The notes beneath the pieces were generated by a model. It was not told where the DNA came from. It was given only the letters and a program-made list of their open reading frames with translations, and did no database searches. From assembly GCF_002368195.1 (NCBI RefSeq), contig NZ_AP018178.1:3554791-3618790 (forward strand): DNA of 64,000 nucleotides, in the 5' to 3' direction. Position 1 is the first letter of the stretch, and each line of letters opens with the position of its first letter. The stretch comes from Calothrix sp. NIES-2100. GTDB lineage: Bacteria > Cyanobacteriota > Cyanobacteriia > Cyanobacteriales > Nostocaceae. Below, in pieces: positions 45,163 through 54,600 of this stretch. A program made the translations under genes and the position numbers.

Positions 45163-48100
45163 ATGTCTTCTGAAGAGGTCTACGTTTTTCCCGTATCTTT
45201 TGCTCAACAGCGGTTATGGTTTTTTGACCAGTTGATCCCTCATAATACTCTTTATAATGTGCCGACAGTAATTCGCTTAACAGGTTTGCTTAACTTAACG
45301 GCACTAAAGCAGACTTTTAACGAAATTGTCCGTCGCCATGAAACTTTACGCACTACATTTATAGTCTGGGATGGGCAACCCCTACAGGCAATTGCACCCA
45401 GCTTAACAATACCTATTTCTGTATTAAACATCCAGCAATTACCAGCTGATGAAAGGGAAGTTGAAGCCAAAAGCATTGTTACCGCAGAGATAGAACATCC
45501 CTTTGATTTATCCTCAGGGCCATTGCTGCGAGTGAAGTTGCTTGTGCTTTCCCAGACAGAACATATTCTATTACTGAATATGCACCACATTATTTGCGAT
45601 GATTGGTCTATTGGGGTGCTGATTCGGGAGATGGGAGCGCTGTACGCAGCTTTTGCACAAAATCAACCTTCCCCTCTATTAGAACTACCTCTTCAGTACG
45701 CCGACTTTGCTCACTGGCAACGCGAGTGGCTACAAAAAGAAGTACTCCAAACGCAGTTAGCTTACTGGCAGCAGCAATTAAACGGTATTTCTGGGCTGCA
45801 TCTACCCACCGACAAACCAAGAGCAGCTATACAAAGCTATCAAGGCGCAACACAATTTCTAGAGTTACCAAAAAAGTTAACTGATGCACTAGAAAAGCTT
45901 TCACAGCAAGAAGGTGTTACCTTGTTTATGACGCTGCTGGCAGCATTTCAAACTTTACTCTACCGCTACACTCATCAAGAAGATATCGCAGTAGGTTCAC
46001 CAATTGCTAATCGTAACCGTAGTGAAATTGAGGGGTTAATTGGTTTTTTTGTCAATAGTTTAGTACTACGTGCCAACTTATCTGAAAACCCCACTTTTCG
46101 AGAACTACTAGGCAGAGTACGAGAGGTAACACTAGGAGCTTATAGTCAGCAAGATTTACCATTTGAAAAGCTAGTTGAAGAACTACACCCAGAGCGAAAC
46201 TTGAGCCATCATCCGTTATTTCAAGTAGTTTTTAGTTTCCAGAATTCGCCAATGTCGGCACTAGAACTGCCTGGATTAGTGCCTAGCTTTAAGAATATTG
46301 ATTTAAAAAAAACACGATTTGATTTGGAACTACACTTGTGGAAGTGTTCTGAGGATTTTAGGAGCTTATGGGGTGCAAACTGGGAGTATTCTGAAGGTAT
46401 CCGAGGTGTGATGGTTTACAAGACAGATTTGTTTGATAAAGCTACCATTAGCTGGATGTTGGAACATTTTAAAACTCTATTATCAGGTATTGTGATAAAT
46501 CCAGAGCAACGTCTAGCAAATTTACCACTATTAAGTAAATCTGAGTTATATAAGTTATTAGTGGAATGGAATAATACCCAGGCTGATTATCCTTCAGATA
46601 AGTGTATCCATCATTTGTTTGAAGAACAGGTACAGCAGCATCCTGATGATATAGCAGTAATCTTTGGTAACGAGCAACTCACATATCAAGAGTTGAATAG
46701 CCGTAGTAATAAATTAGCACAATATTTACAAAAATTAGGGGTAAGTTCAGAAACTTTAGTCGGCATTTCCATTTCACAGTCTATAGAAATGATCATCGGA
46801 TTGTTAGGCATTCTGAAAGCAGGAGGAGCATATCTTCCTTTAGACCCTAGCTATCCTCAAGAACGCCTAAAGTTCATGCTGGAAGATGCCCAGGTTTCAA
46901 TATTGTTAACACAAGAAAATCTAATTAAGCATTTTCAAGGTTTCTCAAATCAAATTATTTCTATAGATAAAGACTGGGAATTTATTACCCAAGAGAAGGA
47001 AGACAATTGCAAAAGCGATTTAAATAGTGATAATTTAGCTTATGTTATTTACACTTCTGGCTCTACAGGAAAGCCTAAGGGAGTGGCTGTACCTCATAAA
47101 GCTGTAAATCGGTTAGTGTGCAATACTAACTATATAAAATTGTCACCATCCGATAAAATTTCCCAAGTCTCAAACACTTCCTTCGATGCAGCAACCTTCG
47201 AGATTTGGGGAGCGCTACTTAACGGTGCTCAACTTATAGGAATTAGTAGAGATGTCATGCTTTCACCGAAGGATTTTGCATTAGAACTACAACAAAAAAA
47301 GATTAGCATTCTCTTTTTGACTACGGCTTTATTTCAACAGATTGCTAGAGATGTTCCCGAAACTTTTGCATCCTTGCGATGTTTACTCTTTGGTGGGGAG
47401 ACGGTTGACAAAAGATGGGTTAAAAAGATAATAAAACATGGGAAGCCAAAAGATTTAATTCATGTTTATGGGCCTACAGAAAATACAACTTTTTCATCTT
47501 ACTATTACGTAGAAGAATTACCAGAATCAGTCACATCTATTCCTATTGGTCGCCCCATTCAAAACACGCAGATTTATATATTAGATCCCCATTTACAACC
47601 TGTGCCTATTGGCGTTACTGGCGAATTATATATTGGTGGAGAGGGACTAGCGCGAGAATATCTAAATCAAACTGAGTTAACTGCTGAAAAATTTATTCCT
47701 CATATTTTTAGTAATAAACCAACAACACGTCTTTATAAAACAGGTGACTTAGCCCGCTATTTACCAGATGGCAATATTGAATTTTTAGGTCGCATTGATA
47801 ATCAAGTAAAAATCCGTGGCTTTCGCATTGAGTTGTCAGAGATTGAAGCGGTGTTGAGCCAACATCCAGCAGTGAGAGAAACTGTTGTTATTGCTGGTGA
47901 GGACGTACCTGATGATAAGTACTTGGTGGCTTATGTTGTTCCCAATCAGGAACAGATACCGATGTTAGAGATGCAAAGCTTTGCGTCCTTACTTCGTCAA
48001 TTTCTCAAAGAAAAGTTGCCAGAATACATGGTGCCAAGAGCATATATGGTACTGGAATCTCTACCGCTAACACTTAATGGCAAAGTGGATCGCCGCGCTT

Positions 48101-48438
48101 TACCTACGCCTGATACAATTACTTTCAATCATCAAGATTATGTGGCACCGCGATCGCAAGTTGAAAAGCTACTTGCTCAAATTTGGGCTAAAATCTTGGG
48201 AAAAGAGCAAGTAGGTATCCACGACAACTTCTTTGAATTGGGCGGTCATTCTCTCCTCGCGACTCAGCTAACTTCCCGTATCCGTGATACCTTCCAAATA
48301 GATTTGTCTGTACGCAACTTGTTTGAAGCACCGACTGTAGAACAACTATCTAGATATATAGACACAATCTATTGGACAGCAAAAGGTATAAATAACGCTG
48401 AAACTACGGGAATTCAACGAGAAGAAGTAGAATTTTGA
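45163..48438 (+). CDS. Non-ribosomal peptide synthetase, C-A-PCP, predicted Ile-activating
   Basis: 1091 residues, starting 9 bases after the previous gene's last base, so one operon. Condensation about 5-455, adenylation about 480-985, carrier about 1005-1075 (FELGGHSL). Specificity residues read D-A-F-F-L-G-V-T-F-K, a code known from cyanobacterial Ile (Val) modules. The condensation motif is HHIICDD, where the usual final Gly of HHxxxDG is Asp; His and the first Asp are kept. No TE or epimerase. High similarity to the first module, without its palindromic insertions. Confidence 0.94.
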   Translation: MSSEEVYVFPVSFAQQRLWFFDQLIPHNTLYNVPTVIRLTGLLNLTALKQTFNEIVRRHETLRTTFIVWDGQPLQAIAPSLTIPISVLNIQQLPADEREVEAKSIVTAEIEHPFDLSSGPLLRVKLLVLSQTEHILLLNMHHIICDDWSIGVLIREMGALYAAFAQNQPSPLLELPLQYADFAHWQREWLQKEVLQTQLAYWQQQLNGISGLHLPTDKPRAAIQSYQGATQFLELPKKLTDALEKLSQQEGVTLFMTLLAAFQTLLYRYTHQEDIAVGSPIANRNRSEIEGLIGFFVNSLVLRANLSENPTFRELLGRVREVTLGAYSQQDLPFEKLVEELHPERNLSHHPLFQVVFSFQNSPMSALELPGLVPSFKNIDLKKTRFDLELHLWKCSEDFRSLWGANWEYSEGIRGVMVYKTDLFDKATISWMLEHFKTLLSGIVINPEQRLANLPLLSKSELYKLLVEWNNTQADYPSDKCIHHLFEEQVQQHPDDIAVIFGNEQLTYQELNSRSNKLAQYLQKLGVSSETLVGISISQSIEMIIGLLGILKAGGAYLPLDPSYPQERLKFMLEDAQVSILLTQENLIKHFQGFSNQIISIDKDWEFITQEKEDNCKSDLNSDNLAYVIYTSGSTGKPKGVAVPHKAVNRLVCNTNYIKLSPSDKISQVSNTSFDAATFEIWGALLNGAQLIGISRDVMLSPKDFALELQQKKISILFLTTALFQQIARDVPETFASLRCLLFGGETVDKRWVKKIIKHGKPKDLIHVYGPTENTTFSSYYYVEELPESVTSIPIGRPIQNTQIYILDPHLQPVPIGVTGELYIGGEGLAREYLNQTELTAEKFIPHIFSNKPTTRLYKTGDLARYLPDGNIEFLGRIDNQVKIRGFRIELSEIEAVLSQHPAVRETVVIAGEDVPDDKYLVAYVVPNQEQIPMLEMQSFASLLRQFLKEKLPEYMVPRAYMVLESLPLTLNGKVDRRALPTPDTITFNHQDYVAPRSQVEKLLAQIWAKILGKEQVGIHDNFFELGGHSLLATQLTSRIRDTFQIDLSVRNLFEAPTVEQLSRYIDTIYWTAKGINNAETTGIQREEVEF

Positions 48439-48727
48439 GAAACCCCTAAGTTAGCGATCGCTATGCCATTTATGCCATCCGATATATGTGCACGAGCCAC
48501 AGTAGCGATTAACTTAAGCATTAGGAAAATGCGCGAATTGGCTGGGTTTAATCTAAACTGACTTTTCCCGTCATGTGGAAAAGCTTGCTTTTTTATGGCG
48601 TTTATCTACAGCCTCACTGCCTGTGTTTTTCAGTCTTGGGAGTTTTTAACAAGCTCACTAAGGTGTTCTGCTGCCGTCTTCAGGCAAAAACCTCTAGTAG
48701 AAATCAACCTGTATTAGGAAGTGGGCT
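48439..48727. other. Spacer inside the NRPS cluster
   Basis: 289 bases with no gene recognised; an open frame crossing into the glycosyltransferase gene is out of its frame. No clear terminator. Confidence 0.4.
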
Positions 48728-50260
48728 ATGCACATTGGATTTCTCAACCCTCAAGGCAATTTTGATTCAGGCAATAGTCATATTACGAAACACCCAGATT
48801 TTGGGGGTCAGCTGATCTACGTTAAGCAAGTCGCTATAGCCATAGCTCAGATGGGTCATAAAGTTGATATTCTCACCCGTCAAATTATTGACCCGGAATG
48901 GCCAGAGTTTGCCGAAGCGATTGACACTTATCCAGGGATCGATAATGTCCGCATTATCCGCTTACCAGCAGGGCCAAAAGAATTTCTCTCTAAAGAGTTA
49001 TTGTGGCCTCATCTGGTTAGTGATTGGGTACCCAACATCTTTAAATTTTATCAAGAGCAAGGTGGCTTACCCGATGCAATGACTGCCCACTACGGTGATG
49101 GAGGATTGTGTGGCGTTCTCATTGAAGAAGAGACAGGCATACCTTTTACCTTTACTGGTCATTCTCTCGGCGCTCAAAAGATGGACAAACTGGAAATCAC
49201 CCCAGAAAATCTGCCAGAAATAGACGAGCAATTTAATTTCAGATATCGCATTTTAGCCGAACGCCTGAGCATGAATCGCTCGGCTATTAATATCACCAGT
49301 ACAAGACAAGAACGCTTTGAACAGTATTCTCATCGAGTCTATGGTGGTGCAGTGGATGTAGAGAATGACAACTGCTTTGCAGTAATTCCACCGGGAGCCG
49401 ATTTCTCGATTTTCGGTGCAAAGGCACGTTCCGAAAATGAGGAAGCTACCGAAGAGTTCATTCAGGAACGATTGGCACGGGATATTGCAGAAGCCCGTCG
49501 AGATTTGCCCGTCATCCTAGCATCTAGTCGATTAGAGCCTAAAAAAAACATATTAGGGCTAGTGCAAGCCTTTGCAATGAGTCCAACACTTCAGGAACGA
49601 GCTAACTTGATGCTAATTACAGGGGGGCTGGACGATCCTTTACGAGAGGAGGCTAGTGACAGCATAGCTGAAGAGGTATTAGCTCCCATTCGGGAAGTTA
49701 TCAAAGAAAATGACTTGTGGGGCAAGGTGAGTGCCTTTGGCTTGTCAGATCAGTCTCAAGAGTCACTGGCAGCAGCCTATCGGTTTATGGTGAAACACCG
49801 CTCGGTGTTCGCGCTGACCGCACTCTACGAACCTTTTGGGCTTGCTCCCTTAGAAGCGGCAGTTGCAGGTTTGCCAGTGGTAGCAACCAAGAACGGTGGC
49901 CCCAGCGAGAGTTTCCAACAGGGAAATAAGGAATATGGCGTACTCGTTGACCCAGAAGATCCTGCTGATATTGCGCGGGGCTTGGAACGGTTGCTATGTG
50001 ATGCTCAGGAGTGGGAGTATTTTGCCCAAGCTGGTCAGCAACGAGTACTGAAGAAGTACACTTGGGAATCTACTGCTGAAAACTACCTAACTTTGCTTGA
50101 GCAGATTCTGTCTTCATCAGAAACCCGACCTCGCGCTGAACTCCTTCCCATCCATCCCTACTTCCTTAATCCACAATCGCAGACCGATGTTTCTTTGGAA
50201 GAATTGGGCGAACTTTACTTTGGAACTAATCAAAAGGTGTTAAGTACATCTAGCCTGTGA
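48728..50260 (+). CDS. GT4-family glycosyltransferase, sucrose-phosphate-synthase-like
   Basis: 510 residues, GT-B fold. The N-domain has MHIGFLNPQGNFD, PDFGGQLIYVKQVAIAIAQMG and FTGHSLG; the C-domain has LASSRLEPKKNI and the E-x7-E region ALYEPFGLAPLEAAVAG. The pattern is that of sucrose-phosphate or mannosylfructose-phosphate synthases within family GT4. No phosphatase domain is fused. It lies between NRPS genes on the same strand, so it might glycosylate the peptide product, but a housekeeping sugar role is equally possible. Confidence 0.85.
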   Translation: MHIGFLNPQGNFDSGNSHITKHPDFGGQLIYVKQVAIAIAQMGHKVDILTRQIIDPEWPEFAEAIDTYPGIDNVRIIRLPAGPKEFLSKELLWPHLVSDWVPNIFKFYQEQGGLPDAMTAHYGDGGLCGVLIEEETGIPFTFTGHSLGAQKMDKLEITPENLPEIDEQFNFRYRILAERLSMNRSAINITSTRQERFEQYSHRVYGGAVDVENDNCFAVIPPGADFSIFGAKARSENEEATEEFIQERLARDIAEARRDLPVILASSRLEPKKNILGLVQAFAMSPTLQERANLMLITGGLDDPLREEASDSIAEEVLAPIREVIKENDLWGKVSAFGLSDQSQESLAAAYRFMVKHRSVFALTALYEPFGLAPLEAAVAGLPVVATKNGGPSESFQQGNKEYGVLVDPEDPADIARGLERLLCDAQEWEYFAQAGQQRVLKKYTWESTAENYLTLLEQILSSSETRPRAELLPIHPYFLNPQSQTDVSLEELGELYFGTNQKVLSTSSL

Positions 50261-50269
50261 GGAAAGCAG

Positions 50270-51379
50270 CTATGAGCAGCCAGTACAAAACCTGCTGACT
50301 GCTTCGGCAAACTGCTGGTTTTGTTCCATCAATGCCATGTGTCCACCTGGTTTTAGGGTGACTCGTTGAGAATAAGGCAATTCTGCTTTCATGCGATCGC
50401 TCGCCACAGGTTTAGTTGCTATATCTGAAGCGCCGCAAACAACCAACACAGGTACGTTAATAGTTGCAAGTGTGTCTGTTTCGTCGAACCTTAACATTCC
50501 CAATGTGCCACGAGCCAGAACACCAGGCGAACCCAATGCTGATAATAGACCAGCAAAATTTAGTTGACCGCGTGTTTCAGTACCCGTAAATCCAGATAGT
50601 TCTACGGTGATGTACAGCGAACCATTAAAATACGAAAGCCAAGTCATCAACCAAAAAATCGGCCACAGCACAGTAGTCAGGTACAGCACAGGTTCAAGTA
50701 TTGGCTTTTGTAATTTACGTACCAAATTACTAAATATACAGGTTTTAACCGGATTGGTGTAAGTAGTATCTACAAGAATTAAGCCAGCCACCCGAGTGCC
50801 TAATTGCTCTGGAAATAGGCGACAGAATGTGAGGTTAATCATTCCACCCATGCTGTGTCCTACCAAAATAACAGGTTTATCTCCTGCTATGGCAACAACA
50901 GCTTCCAAATCACGGGCATATTTTTCTATAGAATGATCGTTGTTTTTCGGTTTGGAGGATTTTCCTAACCCTGGTAGATCCCAAACAATTACTCGGAAGC
51001 GATCGCTTAGTTGTCGTTTGGCATAATACCATACAGTACTGTTTGGCCCCCAACCGTGTGACAAGATAATCGGTTGACCATCTTCAGGTCCAAAAAACTC
51101 TACTTGCAGTACACTACCATCCGGTCGTGGCAAACGTTGCACAGTTTTGCTACGCATAAACTTAGGTTCATCGGCTCCAGGACGGCGCAGCAGTGGCAAA
51201 CTGATAAAACGACCGCCAAAAGTCCACAGAACCATTATTAGCCCAGCTACTAAGTAAAATGTTCCTACAAGTTCTCGTTCGTACCACTCATAGAAAATGT
51301 AAATTCCCCCGCCAAGTACCCCAATCGACAGCAGTTGACTCAACCATACGAGCAGTAAATTATGAGGCATGAACAGCAT
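50270..51379 (-). CDS. Membrane-anchored alpha/beta hydrolase
   Basis: 369 residues. Two N-terminal TM segments (about 8-30 and 38-60), then an alpha/beta hydrolase fold with oxyanion region LSHGWG, nucleophile elbow GHSMGG, acid in CGASDIATKP and His in PGGHMALM. Triad complete. It is on the opposite strand, convergent with the glycosyltransferase gene (10-base gap). It could be an esterase or lipase; a role in product maturation is only suggested by location. Confidence 0.85.
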   Translation of the reverse strand: MLFMPHNLLLVWLSQLLSIGVLGGGIYIFYEWYERELVGTFYLVAGLIMVLWTFGGRFISLPLLRRPGADEPKFMRSKTVQRLPRPDGSVLQVEFFGPEDGQPIILSHGWGPNSTVWYYAKRQLSDRFRVIVWDLPGLGKSSKPKNNDHSIEKYARDLEAVVAIAGDKPVILVGHSMGGMINLTFCRLFPEQLGTRVAGLILVDTTYTNPVKTCIFSNLVRKLQKPILEPVLYLTTVLWPIFWLMTWLSYFNGSLYITVELSGFTGTETRGQLNFAGLLSALGSPGVLARGTLGMLRFDETDTLATINVPVLVVCGASDIATKPVASDRMKAELPYSQRVTLKPGGHMALMEQNQQFAEAVSRFCTGCS

Positions 51380-51646
51380 GAGCCTAAACCTTGCGATACG
51401 TCATTAACTGCGTTGTCTTTTAGCTTCATACCATAGTTATAATCATCCAAGTTTCATTCCCAGGAATGATTTATCCAGTCTTAGAAGTGTGATAAAAATG
51501 TTGGGTTAGGTAATAAGCAGTGCACCTTGGCAAAAAGAACTATCCAGTTAAAAAATGTTAAAAAACTGACGACACAAGTAATATTTATACAGCATAGCTG
51601 CCTACTAACTTCTAATAAATAACAATACTTGCGAAGGGGTTTAATT

Positions 51647-54600
51647 TTGAATACAGTTGAGTTTTTAACTTATCTTCGCAGCTTAGATATTCAAGTTTTT
51701 ATTGATGGTGAAAAGTTTCGCGCTAACGCCCCTGATGGAATTCTTACACCAGAACTGCGTGCAGAAATTCAAGAGCGTAAAGCAGAAATTATTGAATTTT
51801 TAGAAGCATCTAGTCGTACTAATAATCAGAGTTTTAAACCTCTCTCACCTATTTCGCGGTCAGGAAATATTCCTCTGTCATTTGCTCAACAACGGCTGTG
51901 GTTTCTTGACCAATTAATCCCTAATAATCCTTTCTATAACATTCCACTAGCACTACATTTAACAGGTTCGCTGAAATTAGCCGCGCTAGAGCAAACTTTT
52001 AACGAAATCTTGCAACGACATGAAGCTTTACGCACCACTATTGTCGTACAGAAAGGGCAACCAGTTCAGGTAATTAATCCTACCCTAACAATACCTTTAC
52101 CAATAATAGATTTACGGCAACTGCCACAAGCCAAACGAGAAATACAAGCACGACGACTCATTACACAAGAAGCTCAACATCCTTTCAATTTATCAACTGA
52201 TTCGTTGCTGCAAGTAAAACTGCTGTGGTTGGATGAGACACAATACATCCTGCTGCTAACTATGCACCACATTGTCTCTGATGGTTGGTCTATAGGGGTG
52301 CTGATTCAAGAGATAGCAGCACTCTACACAGCCTTTGCCAGCAATCAGCCTTCTCCTCTACCGAAACTGACAATCCAATATGCAGATTTTGCATACTGGC
52401 AACGCCAATGGTTGCAAGGGGAAGTATTAGAAAAGCAACTGAGTTACTGGCAAAAGCAATTAGACAGCATTTCTATGCTAAATTTGCCAACCGACAGACC
52501 AAGACTAGCTGTTCAAACTTATCAGGGTGCAAGGCAACCTCTGCAATTATCAAAAAGTTTGAGCAAAGCACTTTTAGCTTTCGGACAACAAGAAGGGGTA
52601 ACTTTATTCATAACCCTACTAGCAGCATTTAAAGTTTTACTTTACCGCTACACACAACAAGAAGATATTGCTATCGGTTCACCTATTGCCAATCGCAACC
52701 GTAGTGAAATTGAGGGATTAATTGGTTTTTTTGTCAATAGCTTAGTACTGCGTACTGACCTATCAGGAAACCCAACTTTTCGGGATTTATTGAGTCGGGT
52801 TAAAGAGGTAGCTTTAGGAGCTTATGCTCATCAAGACTTACCTTTTGAAAAACTTGTAGAAGAACTACATCCAGAGCGTAATTTGAATCAAAATCCTCTC
52901 TTTCAAGTTGTTTTTGCGCTTCAAAATGCACCGATAACAGCCTTAGAGTTACCTAGTTTAACTTTAAGTCCGCTACCATTTGAAACGGAAACAACGCGCT
53001 TTGATTTAGAGTTCCACTTGTGGGAGTCAAATACTCAAAATGGGTTATGGGCAGATAGCTCAGAAGGAATTAGTGGTTTTGTAATTTATAGCACTGATTT
53101 ATTCGATGATGTTACTATCACCCGGATGATAGGACACTTCCAAATATTACTAGAGGGTATAGTTGCAAATCCAGAAAAACGAATTGCACATTTACCACTT
53201 TTAAGCGAATCTGAGCTACATCAATTGTTAGTTGAATGGAACAATACCCAGGCAAATTATCCTCAAGATAAGTGTATTCATCAGTTAATTGAGAGCGTAT
53301 CAGAGCAGAATAGTGAGGCAACTGCACTAGTATTTGGCAATGAGCGACTTAGCTATAAAGATTTAAATATACGCAGTAATCAACTTGCACATTATCTCAA
53401 AAAATTAGGAGTTGAAAGCGAAGTTTTAGTAGGACTTTGTGTAGAACGCTCTTTTGATATGGTAATCGGGATGTTGGGCATCCTGAAAGCAGGTGGAGCT
53501 TATGTACCTTTAGATCCAAGCTATCCATCTGAACGTTTAAACTTTATGCTTGAAGATGCTCAAGTCTCAGTTCTATTAACTCATGAGCGATGGCTTGAAC
53601 GCCTGAAAAACTATAATTCACAAATAATCTGTTTAGATAAAGATTGGGAGATTATTTCTCAAGAGATTGAAGATAATCTTACTAGTAAAGTTTCAGTAGA
53701 TAACCTCGCTTATGTTATTTATACCTCTGGCTCAACTGGAAAACCTAAAGGGGTGAAAATTGAACATAGAGGATTGTTAAATTTAGTATTTTGGCATCAA
53801 AAAGCGTTTGCAGTTTCCCCCCTTGATCGAGCAACGCAGATTTCTGGAGTTGGTTTTGACGCTTGCGGTTGGGAAATTTGGCCTTATCTGAGTACTGGGG
53901 CAAGCATTTATATTGTAGATGATGAAAGCAGGCGATCGCCTGACGATCTCCGAGATTGGCTAGTATCAAAAGCAATAACAATTTCTTTCATCCCCACACC
54001 TTTAGCAGAGAAAGTTTTATTATTAGATTTTCCTCAGAACGCAGCTTTACGAATATTACTCACAGGTGGAGACAAACTAAATCAATATCCTTTACCTTCA
54101 TATTCTTTTCAAGTATTTAATAATTATGGTCCAACTGAAAACACAGTTGTTACAACTTCAGGATATGTTTCTGTTAAGAATCAAGGTAATTTAGCACCTG
54201 TAATTGGTCGTGCGATGCCTGCGGCGGGCGTAGCCATCGCTAATACAAAAGTTTACATATTAGATAAACATTTACAACCAGTACCTATTGGCGTTCCGGG
54301 AGAGTTATACATAAGTGGTGATGGGTTAGCACGAGGTTATTTAAATCATCCTGAATTAACTGCTGAATCTTTCATTTATCATTCTTTTACTAATCAGTTA
54401 AAAGCACGACTTTATAAAACAGGTGATTTAGTTCGCTATCGAGTAGATGGCAACATTGAATTTTTAGGCCGCCTCGACGAGCAGGTAAAAATTCGTGGCT
54501 ATCGTATTGAGTTGGGAGAAATTGAAGCGATATTGAGTCAGCATCCAGCAGTGCAGCAAACTGTAGTAATAACTCGTGAGGATGAACAGGAAAAGCGCAT

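Noticed and set aside
48573..48815. 80-codon frame overlapping the glycosyltransferase start
   Set aside because: Out of frame with the well-supported GT4 gene and without family resemblance.
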